DNA of 64,000 nt from a bacterium (GTDB lineage: Bacteria > Joyebacterota > Joyebacteria > Joyebacterales > Joyebacteraceae). This document shows, in pieces, positions 57,241 to 64,000 of the stretch. The stretch covers positions 1-64,000 of the forward strand of contig JALGZD010000211.1 of assembly GCA_025782395.1 (NCBI GenBank), in the 5' to 3' direction. The first letter of the stretch is position 1; each line of letters starts with the position of its first letter. Made by a program: the position numbers and the translations under genes. The notes beneath the pieces are model-generated. The model was not told where the DNA came from. It ran no database searches and saw only the letters and a list, made by a program, of their open reading frames with translations.

Positions 57241-58506
57241 ATGAGGATCGCAAGATCTGCAGCAGTCTTGGTGGCGGTGGTATTGCTTGGGCTTACAGGG
57301 TACGGTTGCAGCACAAGTGGCGATGGTGGCGGGCAATCATACTTGTCCTGCAAGACCGCGCTTGAAGAGGATCTTGCGCGCGTAGACATGATGCAAGAGT
57401 CCCCTTGGGAGTGGGATATCGATTTCGCGGAACATCTTGACTGTTTTGAGGGAGTTCTGGAAGACGATCCCAACAATCCCGACGCTCTTCTCATGGCCGC
57501 TTTCTGTCGTCTGATGGTGACGGGCACCAATGAGGAGTTGGGCGACATCATGGACGATCTGTTCGACGATGGCAGCAAGAGCGCGAGACACAACGCCCTC
57601 TTCTGGTATCTCAACCGACCCGACATGGAGACGGTGCGCAACGTGATACAGAAGAACGTGCGGGAGGACTTCATTTTCTCGGATATCCAGGACTTCATCG
57701 TGGAAGAGGTGATTCCCTCACTCGATGAGATTGATGCTTACCTGACTCTCTTCGAGGAGATGGACGTAGTAGTCACACTGGACCCATGGGCGGCGTTGCC
57801 CGATTCACTGGTGCCGCCGGACTCGCTGGGGATCCCGGACTACCTCGAATTCGACGCGACGGACGCGTACTTTGCGCACGTGCCGGTCGATGCCATGCAG
57901 TCGATGTGCTACATGGTTGTCTCCTACAACGTTGACACGCTGGAGGATGAAACCCTCGAGTATCTCATCGATGAAGACAGCGATTTCCTGACGCTCAACA
58001 GCGGCGACCACATGAATTCGGCCTACGATGAGCTGATGGAAGCAGCCGACCATCTCGATGATGCCTGTGATGCACTTGAGGGAGAGACCGATGATCAGGC
58101 ATACGACTTCATCACTGTGTCGGAGTCCGGGTGGATTCCTCTGGAGGATGACGATTTGCTCGGTCCCGGAGCGGTCGATTCGCTGCGGAACGCAGCGGAT
58201 ATGCTCAGGGATGCGCTGACCGACGAAATGATCATCAATCCTTCCGAGCACGATCCGAGCGCGCCCGACATGGAAATCCACGTCAGTCTCGACTCGATGT
58301 TCAACAACCCGCTGGAGGACTTGCGAGACTATTTCCCGGAACACACCTGGTCCGTGGCGGGTGACACGATGTACGTGACGGAGCCGCTCACGCGTCCTGA
58401 CCCCACGTTCAATGGTCCTGACACGTCATACGACGGGATTTTCCCGGGGATGACCAACGAGGACTGGCGCCTTCTCTACGATTGGGAAGAACCGAACTGG
58501 CGCTAG
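57241..58506 (+). CDS. Acidic lipoprotein of unknown function
   Basis: 421-residue predicted lipoprotein (lipobox TGYGC, C23). The mature part is very Asp/Glu-rich, mostly helical-looking, without a recognised domain; residues about 70-100 have a TPR-like look (FEGVLEDDPNNPDALLMAAF). Segments such as PDSLVPPDSLGIPDYL are Pro/Ser-rich. ATG 57241 follows GGAGG; an upstream in-frame start at 57187 adds 18 residues. Own promoter and following hairpin suggest a single-gene unit. I do not recognise the family. Confidence 0.8.
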   Translation: MRIARSAAVLVAVVLLGLTGYGCSTSGDGGGQSYLSCKTALEEDLARVDMMQESPWEWDIDFAEHLDCFEGVLEDDPNNPDALLMAAFCRLMVTGTNEELGDIMDDLFDDGSKSARHNALFWYLNRPDMETVRNVIQKNVREDFIFSDIQDFIVEEVIPSLDEIDAYLTLFEEMDVVVTLDPWAALPDSLVPPDSLGIPDYLEFDATDAYFAHVPVDAMQSMCYMVVSYNVDTLEDETLEYLIDEDSDFLTLNSGDHMNSAYDELMEAADHLDDACDALEGETDDQAYDFITVSESGWIPLEDDDLLGPGAVDSLRNAADMLRDALTDEMIINPSEHDPSAPDMEIHVSLDSMFNNPLEDLRDYFPEHTWSVAGDTMYVTEPLTRPDPTFNGPDTSYDGIFPGMTNEDWRLLYDWEEPNWR

Positions 58507-58530
58507 ACTAGGGGTTTGTGCTTTGAGAGA

Positions 58531-58564
58531 GGCGGCACGGGGGCCCTTGGGCCCCCGTGCTGCT
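58531..58564 (+). terminator. Strong hairpin after orphan lipoprotein gene
   Basis: Perfect 12-bp stem GCACGGGGGCCC (58535-58546) and GGGCCCCCGTGC (58549-58560), extendable with wobble pairs to 16 bp. No T-run follows, so it is a hairpin or factor-assisted terminator rather than a standard one. Confidence 0.6.
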
Positions 58565-58704
58565 GTCGGGCGCGGCGGTTTCGGCGCCTGTGGCCCTGCA
58601 GGGTGAGTGATGCTGTAGGGTGTTACTCCTGTTACATGGCACAGGGCTTGACTAGTAGTCGTGTGGGAAAAAGCATCGGATTGGGTTCTTTGCACGGAGG
58701 TTCC

Positions 58705-59847
58705 TTGCCCACTGTTATTCATACAGCAGACGTGCATCTCGGCGCGCCGCTAGGTTGGCTTGGAGCACGCGCATCCGATCAACGCGAGCAGCTGCGGCAG
58801 ACGTTCCGTTCGATCATCGACCTGACTATCCAGGAAGACGCGGACTGCCTCATCATCGCCGGGGACCTGTTCGACAGCAATCGGCCGCCGGGGTCGGCCG
58901 TTCGCTTCGTGCTCCGCGAGCTGGCGCGGTTGGGCGATTCCTCCGAAACGTACACCGTGATCCTCCCGGGTTCGCACGATCACATGGGGGATGGATCGGT
59001 CTTCTCCTGCTACAGCAACGAGTTCGCCCAGATCGAGCGTGTGCACATTCTCGGGGCGCACGATGTGCGTTCCGTGGTGATTCCACGCGCGAGTCTTGTC
59101 GTGCACGGAGATCCGCCGCGCTCGAACTCGTCGAGTGAGCACCGGCTGGCAAAGCTCAGGCCGCAGGCCGACCACGAATACAATGTCGCAGTCGCGCACG
59201 GCTCGGTGGATGTGGTTCCCGTAGAGCCGGAGGATCATCCGATATCGCGCGACGAACTTCTGGCACCGGGTTGGTCGTACTTCGCGCTGGGACACTGGCA
59301 CTCCTGGAGGGAGATCGAAGGGAAAGGGGCGCCGGCCGTCTATCCGGGCGCGCCCGAGGTGATTGCCGCTGATCAGGCGGGATCCGGACATGTGGCGCGG
59401 ATCAGCCTGGGTGGTGAGGGGGTGGAGGTAACCAAGGTGAGAGTCGGTGCGCGCACGGTATCGAGTGTGCAAATTGACGTAGGCGGGGCGATGGACACCG
59501 ACGAAGTCGCGCGCCGGGTGGCGACCGAGCACCCAAAAGATGTGAATGCAATCCTCTCCATGACTCTGACGGGTCTCATGCCGGTCGGTTCAGGATTTGA
59601 ACCCGAAGCGTTGCTTGAGGTGCTCAAGCCGGACTACTTCCACGTCAGGTTGCCACGTCTGAACTACGAGGTGCGACTGAGCCACGATGATCTGGAGGCG
59701 CTTCCGGAACGACTCGTCATAGGACGGTTTGTTCGCCTCATGAAGGAACAGATCGATGCTGCCGAGGACAGCAACGACCGGGAGGATCTGGAGGCTGCTC
59801 TTCAGATGGGAGTTGCATTGCTTCAGGGGAAGGACGTGCTGGCGTGA
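58705..59847 (+). CDS. YhaO/SbcD-like metallophosphoesterase (Mre11-type nuclease)
   Basis: 380-residue calcineurin-like phosphoesterase. Motifs: D9-H11 in TADVHLGA, D54 in AGDLFDS, then PGSHDH where the family has GNHD (Ser90 instead of Asn), H165 in VAHGSVD and GHWH (H197, H199). The C-terminal part may bind the partner ATPase encoded next, with which it overlaps (ATGA). This pairing matches the YhaO-YhaN type, a relative of SbcCD/Mre11-Rad50. TTG 58705 is four bases after GGAGG. An in-frame start at 58516 adds 63 unconserved residues. Confidence 0.88.
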   Translation: MPTVIHTADVHLGAPLGWLGARASDQREQLRQTFRSIIDLTIQEDADCLIIAGDLFDSNRPPGSAVRFVLRELARLGDSSETYTVILPGSHDHMGDGSVFSCYSNEFAQIERVHILGAHDVRSVVIPRASLVVHGDPPRSNSSSEHRLAKLRPQADHEYNVAVAHGSVDVVPVEPEDHPISRDELLAPGWSYFALGHWHSWREIEGKGAPAVYPGAPEVIAADQAGSGHVARISLGGEGVEVTKVRVGARTVSSVQIDVGGAMDTDEVARRVATEHPKDVNAILSMTLTGLMPVGSGFEPEALLEVLKPDYFHVRLPRLNYEVRLSHDDLEALPERLVIGRFVRLMKEQIDAAEDSNDREDLEAALQMGVALLQGKDVLA

Positions 59848-61973
59848 GACTGGGGCGACTCAAACTCCGCAATTTCAGGGGCTTTGGGGACTACGAGCTC
59901 AATTTTGCTCAAGGTCTCAATCTGCTCATCGGCGCAAACGAGTCAGGAAAGAGCACAATCATTGACGCCCTCGGGGTTGTGCTGTTCGTGGATCCCGGTA
60001 CGAAGGCCAGAGCGATCCGTGAGCTTGAGTCGTGGGGATCAACAGGTGGAATGCGTCTGGAACTCACGTTCGAGCACGGTGAAAGCAAGTACGAACTCAG
60101 GAAGGACTTCGGATCCGGGCGCGCTGAGCTCAGTGGCCCGGACATAGGTCTCGTGGCTGAACGAGCCAAGGTGAGCGAACTCATCGGGGAGATGGTCGGT
60201 TTCGGGAGCCGTGAGGCATTCGAGTCGGTTGCCATGGTGCGACAGGGTGAATTGGTTGCGTTCGGCGGCCAGCCCGGCAAGAGCAGGCGGGCCGAGCTTG
60301 TCCCGATGATAGAACGAAAAATGACCAGTGCGAGCGGGCGAGTGGACGCCGCCGCAGTTGTTTCCGCGCTGGAGGAGCGCATCCGCGACCTGCGCGTGGG
60401 CATTGACCGACCGGCTGTTCGTCCAGGTCGTCTCAGGAAACTCATGGATGAGGAGAGAACGCTCGCTCAGAAGATCGCGGCAGTCGGCCAGGAGTGGTCG
60501 AAGCAGCTGGCGAGAAAGGCGGCTCACGCGGGCAGACGCGAGGAATGGACGGCCGTGAACGATGACCTAAATCGCCTGGTCAGAATCGTCGAGCAGCAGG
60601 AATCCAGTATCAGACTGTCTGAGGAGCTTGAGCAGATCCGGGAGAACCTGCTTAAGAGAGAGGCCACGATTGCGAGGATCAGGAAGCTCACGGCGGATCT
60701 GGATGACGCTGGACGGGAGAAGGACAGCGTTCCGCCGGGGGAGTGGGAAGCCGTCAAGTTGGCGCGGAGCGATCTTGAGGCAACCGAACGACTGATCCGC
60801 CAGTTCAAGGAGGAAGCGACAGTCAAGGAGGGTGCGTCCAGTTCGAAGACCGGGGGGATCGCCGCGGTGTTGGTGATCGCAGGGCTTGTGACGGCTTCCA
60901 TCGCGGTCTTCATCGTCGGCGACTCGACGCTGCGTCTTGCGGTAGGAGGGATCGCCTTCGCCCTTCTCCTCTGGTCGACCGTGCAGTTCCGCCATCTGGC
61001 CCGAATTCTCGAATACGAGCAAGGTCTCAAGAACCACATGCGGGAGCGGGGGAAGCGAGAACTTGCGTTTCAGTCTGCACTCATGAGGATCGGAGTCCCG
61101 AGCTACGCGGAATTCGCACGCATCACGGAAACCCAGGAGACGCTCTGGCGCCGCGCTGAGGTGTCGAGGGCGCAGCTCAACGAGGTCTGTGACGGCAAGG
61201 ACCCCGAGGAGTTCGAGGAGACACTACGCACCGACGCGGTCTCGCTGGGTCGCAGGCGCACCGAACTCGAGGGGCTGGTGGGTGGCCCCGACGTTCCCGA
61301 GCTGCTTCTCGACAGAGCAGCGCTTGCGAAGCTTCGGGAAGAGCGAGACAGCAAGAGGGAGCAAGAGACGCGTCTGCGACGTAGCATCGATGACGATCAG
61401 ATACGGATGGAGCGCGATGAGAAGGGAGAAGCTCTTCCGGATCTTGAGGCGAAGCGGGAATCGGTGCTGGCCGGGATCAGTAGGGTAGAGGAACGCATCA
61501 GGATCATGCAATTGGCGGCACAGGGGCTCGAGGGAGCGCTCACGAGCACGAAGGAGGAGGCCGCCGAGGTACTCGCTCCGATCATCAGCAGGGTCCTTGA
61601 GCGGATCACGGGCAGCAGGTACTCACGCGTGTCGGTCAGCAAGGATCTCGAAGTCTCCCTTGACAACCCATCGCTGATTCCCGGAGCTCCAGAAAATGTT
61701 CTCGAGAGCGATCTCAGCACCGGCACGGTCGACCAGCTCTACCTCGCCACTCGCTACGCTCTTCTGGAGTTCCTCTCTTCCCAAGACGGCGCGCCCTTCA
61801 TTCTGGACGACTCCCTCGTCAATTGCGACCCCGAGCGCCGGCAGCGGACGTTCGAGCTGATGCGCGAGATATCGGCTGAGCGCCAGGTGATCGCCTGCAT
61901 GTGCGAGGATCACGGCGTCGAGCGTCCAGTCAATCTGATCAAATTGCCATCCATCAGCACGCCATCTTCATGA
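59844..61973 (+). CDS. YhaN/SbcC-like SMC-family ATPase with internal membrane hairpin
   Basis: 709-residue ABC-type ATPase split by a coiled coil. N-terminal Walker A GANESGKST at residues 30-38. Long coiled coils flank two predicted membrane helices at about 338-358 and 364-382, where Rad50/SbcC has a zinc hook. C-terminal signature SDLSTGTVDQLYLATRYAL and Walker B FILDDSLVNCD. No CxxC hook is visible. Start GTG/ATG-like codon overlaps the previous gene; its stop overlaps a 54-codon ORF. Likely works on DNA ends at the membrane. Confidence 0.88.
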   Translation: MRLGRLKLRNFRGFGDYELNFAQGLNLLIGANESGKSTIIDALGVVLFVDPGTKARAIRELESWGSTGGMRLELTFEHGESKYELRKDFGSGRAELSGPDIGLVAERAKVSELIGEMVGFGSREAFESVAMVRQGELVAFGGQPGKSRRAELVPMIERKMTSASGRVDAAAVVSALEERIRDLRVGIDRPAVRPGRLRKLMDEERTLAQKIAAVGQEWSKQLARKAAHAGRREEWTAVNDDLNRLVRIVEQQESSIRLSEELEQIRENLLKREATIARIRKLTADLDDAGREKDSVPPGEWEAVKLARSDLEATERLIRQFKEEATVKEGASSSKTGGIAAVLVIAGLVTASIAVFIVGDSTLRLAVGGIAFALLLWSTVQFRHLARILEYEQGLKNHMRERGKRELAFQSALMRIGVPSYAEFARITETQETLWRRAEVSRAQLNEVCDGKDPEEFEETLRTDAVSLGRRRTELEGLVGGPDVPELLLDRAALAKLREERDSKREQETRLRRSIDDDQIRMERDEKGEALPDLEAKRESVLAGISRVEERIRIMQLAAQGLEGALTSTKEEAAEVLAPIISRVLERITGSRYSRVSVSKDLEVSLDNPSLIPGAPENVLESDLSTGTVDQLYLATRYALLEFLSSQDGAPFILDDSLVNCDPERRQRTFELMREISAERQVIACMCEDHGVERPVNLIKLPSISTPSS

Positions 61974-62134
61974 CCAACAAGAGCGACGGATATGAGGCTC
62001 CGCCGACGCCTGGTGGTGCGTGGGGTTCTTGCGTCCTGTGCTGTTTCGCTGAGAGCGGGAGACTCGCGGCGAGGTGGGTTCTATCTGCGGCGTTGCGCTT
62101 GAGCGCCGGGAGTGAGAAGATGAGGACAGCCTGA
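61970..62134 (+). CDS. Small ORF, 54 codons, overlapping both neighbours
   Basis: ATG at 61970 overlaps the YhaN stop (ATGA), and its TGA at 62132-62134 overlaps the ATG of the CHAT gene (TGATG). The product is MTNKSDGYEAPPTPGGAWGS..., with a Cys-rich CVLCC stretch at residues 21-25 and a basic, weakly amphipathic C-terminal half. No family recognised. Double overlap is the main evidence; a chance ORF between coupled genes cannot be excluded. Confidence 0.45.
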   Translation: MTNKSDGYEAPPTPGGAWGSCVLCCFAESGRLAARWVLSAALRLSAGSEKMRTA

Positions 62135-63609
62135 TGCCTTCACGGGGGCCGGATATGGAAATGCGCTGTCCGAAGTGTGGTGGTACTACTGTCGTCAAGA
62201 GCGAAACGTGGAGTCGGAGCAGCAGTCGCCTCGTGCGCGTGGCGCAGTGCGAGTCGTGCGGGAGCGAATTCAGGAGAGAGCTACCTTGGGGCGGTGTTTC
62301 TCCATCGGAGATGCCTCGTAGCCGGCGCGGAATGCTCAGATGGAGTCTGTGGCTTATTGTGTCCTTGACCGTGATCTGGATCGCTCTCAATCTGACCGAC
62401 TTTGTGGCAAGATCGCTCATCTACCGGACGGTGACGCGAACGGCTGAGGGCTTTCTTCATCCCGGCTGGATTGTTGCGCTGATCCTGTCGGGAACGCTGC
62501 TTTGGTTGGCTGGCAGGCGGCGCGCAACGCTCCCTATCCGCCCGGCCATACTCGCGCCGGACGTCCACATCAGACTGGAGCCAGGGGGGAAGCTGTCACT
62601 GATCTTTACCGGTAGTCGAGGTGCGATCGCTCACGACTATGTGCTTGGTCGCCGCCACGAGGAAGAGAAGAACCTCCTTCGTGAGCTCGATGACATGGCC
62701 AGACGCAGCGTGACGTTCGAGGACTGTGACGGACTGCCCGGCGCCGACGAGATCGCCGAGGCACATCGCGGTATCTATGCTGTTGGACGGGGATTGGCCT
62801 CTATTCTCGGCGGAGATGAGGACGGTGGAGCAATGGACCAACTGGTGGATCTCCCGGGGGACCACCTTCTCCTGCGGGTTCAGCGCGAGCTGAGCGCCTT
62901 TCCGTGGGAACTCCTGGTTCCCAAGTCCGGAGGAGAGCCTCTCTGGAAACTCTACTCGCTTTCGCGCCAGATCAGAACAGACGATTCCCGGGACACGCTC
63001 TGGCGCAGACCTGTGAGGCCGTTGAGAATGCTCCTGATGGCGAATCTGGAGCAGGGGAACGAAGGGCGGGATCTTCCTCAGGCAGAGCGCGAGGCGCAGG
63101 AGATCCTCGAGTTCGGAGCGCTGAGGCCGGAGCTCTTGCGCGTGATCAGGCGATCGCCACGAGACCTCGGGGAGCTGCGGGCCGCGCTTAACGAGCGCTA
63201 CGACATCGTCCACTACGCGGGTCACACGGCTCATAATGAAAGTGGTGGAGCGGGTTGGGTACTGCCGAGCGGTGAGATCATTGATGGTCAAGATCTCTTC
63301 CTGCCTGCAACAACTCCCGTTCTGGTGTTCTCGAATGCATGCGGCGAGGGAACGGGGACCGAGCTCCGGGTGGGTAGGCTTGCTGCGTCGTTCGCCGAAG
63401 GTGGAGTACCCGCCTATCTCGGCACGCTCTGGGAGCTTCATGATACCGGGAGCGCGGCGTTCGCGTTGGCCTTCTACCGCAGCATTCTCGACGGCGACAC
63501 ACTGGGCGCCTCAGTCCGGAGCGCGCGCGAACAGTCCTTCAGATTCAACGCCTTCTCGTGGGCCAACTACGTCCTCTACGGGGATCCGACTGCGAGACTC
63601 ATCGAGTAG
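62134..63609 (+). CDS. Membrane CHAT-domain (caspase-like) protease with zinc ribbon
   Basis: 491-residue protein. N-terminal zinc ribbon CPKC (C12, C15) and CESC (C39, C42), then two transmembrane helices (about 68-88 and 111-127), a spacer and a C-terminal CHAT domain (about 295-491) with catalytic His364 in HYAGHTA and Cys403 in VFSNACGEG. CHAT domains are cysteine peptidases of the caspase/separase clan. Both the ribbon and the peptidase should be on the same side, probably cytoplasmic. ATG 62134 overlaps the small ORF; ATG 62155 (MEMRCPKC) is an alternative. An ECF sigma factor follows. Confidence 0.9.
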   Translation: MPSRGPDMEMRCPKCGGTTVVKSETWSRSSSRLVRVAQCESCGSEFRRELPWGGVSPSEMPRSRRGMLRWSLWLIVSLTVIWIALNLTDFVARSLIYRTVTRTAEGFLHPGWIVALILSGTLLWLAGRRRATLPIRPAILAPDVHIRLEPGGKLSLIFTGSRGAIAHDYVLGRRHEEEKNLLRELDDMARRSVTFEDCDGLPGADEIAEAHRGIYAVGRGLASILGGDEDGGAMDQLVDLPGDHLLLRVQRELSAFPWELLVPKSGGEPLWKLYSLSRQIRTDDSRDTLWRRPVRPLRMLLMANLEQGNEGRDLPQAEREAQEILEFGALRPELLRVIRRSPRDLGELRAALNERYDIVHYAGHTAHNESGGAGWVLPSGEIIDGQDLFLPATTPVLVFSNACGEGTGTELRVGRLAASFAEGGVPAYLGTLWELHDTGSAAFALAFYRSILDGDTLGASVRSAREQSFRFNAFSWANYVLYGDPTARLIE

Positions 63610-63674
63610 AACGAACGGCGCCGCGAAGAAGTCGGCTCTGGGGCGCGTCAGACATATGCAGCGAGGAAGGCCCT

Positions 63675-64000
63675 TTGCGCTCTACCAAGGATCGTGACAA
63701 CGCGAGCGTGAAGTTGATTGCGCGTCTGAAGGCGGGCGACGGTGCGGCATGGACGGACTTCATCGAGCGCTACCGCCGGCTCATCTTCAGCGCCATCAAC
63801 AGGGTGAACGGGCGCTACGGAGCAGAATGGGACGAGGCTGTGATGGAGAACCTCTTCGCCGAGGTGCTCTTCAAGCTGCTACGCCGCAATGCAGCCGCGC
63901 TGACATCGTGGCAGGGGCGCTGCCGTCTGGAGACCTGGATCTACAGAATCGTGAGGAACGTCTGCATCGACGAACTCCGGAAGGCGGGGCGCAGGGGGGA
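63675..64000 (+). CDS. ECF-type RNA polymerase sigma factor (partial, cut by window edge)
   Basis: The first 108 codons of an ECF sigma factor are visible. TTG 63675 lies four bases after GAGGAAGG. The translation includes KLIARLKAGDGAAWTDFIE, LIFSAINRV and the region-2 block LETWIYRIVRNVCIDELRK, a hallmark of sigma region 2.4. Region 4 and any anti-sigma gene lie beyond the window. Placement 65 bp after the CHAT gene suggests joint control. Confidence 0.88.
   Translation, partial: MRSTKDRDNASVKLIARLKAGDGAAWTDFIERYRRLIFSAINRVNGRYGAEWDEAVMENLFAEVLFKLLRRNAAALTSWQGRCRLETWIYRIVRNVCIDELRKAGRRG

Noticed and set aside
58516-58704. Upstream in-frame start for the YhaO-like gene at 58516
   Set aside because: It would run through the strong hairpin region and add 63 Arg/Cys-rich residues unlike the family; TTG 58705 follows GGAGG and gives the expected N-terminus.

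Overview
The window reads as a GC-rich (by eye roughly 60%) chromosomal stretch of a diderm (LPS-type) bacterium. Four things point to this: a complete KDO pathway, both LptF/LptG-type permeases, lptC-lptB-rpoN synteny, and a giant SprA/Sov-like outer-membrane protein of the type IX secretion kind. SprA homologues are typical of the FCB superphylum. Combined with high GC, frequent TTG starts and a rpoN-hpf-hprK-mannose-PTS cluster, this suggests an FCB-side lineage outside classical Bacteroidota (Krumholzibacteriota, Eisenbacteria, Latescibacterota or similar). That placement is inference. No rRNA, phage, insertion sequence or CRISPR array was seen, and nearly everything is on the + strand.

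Layout. 1-850: rplU-rpmA behind a clear sigma70 promoter. 1115-6841: an MBL-fold hydrolase, then kdsB-pyrG-kdsA-kdsC-kdsD (KDO activation and synthesis, with CTP supply), with a six-copy 17-bp tandem repeat after pyrG. 7022-9864: lptC-lptB-rpoN. 9893-11013: a stand-alone lipoyl-domain protein overlapping lipA. 11039-19236: hpf, hprK, and mannose-family PTS EIIA, EIIB, EIIC, EIID, HPr and EI, with a GH57 glucanotransferase between EIIB and EIIC. 19233-23833: phosphoglucose/phosphomannose isomerase, a sugar nucleotidyltransferase, metK and ahcY. On the minus strand, 23925-26347 carries lptF and lptG. 26535-33673: sprA and a coupled M28-family lipoprotein. 33883-44497: rimP-nusA-infB-DUF503-rbfA-nrnA-truB-ribF, then rpsO-pnp. 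44611-49980: dut, a UbiA-family prenyltransferase, trkH-trkA and asnS. glnA is on the minus strand (50084-51538), divergent from a cyclophilin lipoprotein, two TPR proteins, a cysteine desulfurase and a membrane-anchored HExxH peptidase. 56754-57047: Ser(TGA), Ser(GCT) and Arg(ACG) tRNAs, then an orphan acidic lipoprotein.

The most unusual region is 58705-64000. It holds a tightly overlapping operon: a YhaO/SbcD-like nuclease, a YhaN/SbcC-like ATPase with a central membrane hairpin in place of a zinc hook, a 54-codon ORF joined by ATGA and TGATG overlaps on its two sides, a membrane CHAT (caspase-like) protease with a zinc ribbon, and the start of an ECF sigma factor cut by the window edge. 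A protease beside a sigma factor and a DNA-end-processing complex suggests a damage- or invader-triggered signalling module. The genes are seen directly; the function is inference.

Starts were chosen by Shine-Dalgarno spacing and family N-termini. About 15 genes appear to start with TTG. Several promoters share an extended -10 element (TGC immediately before the -10 hexamer).
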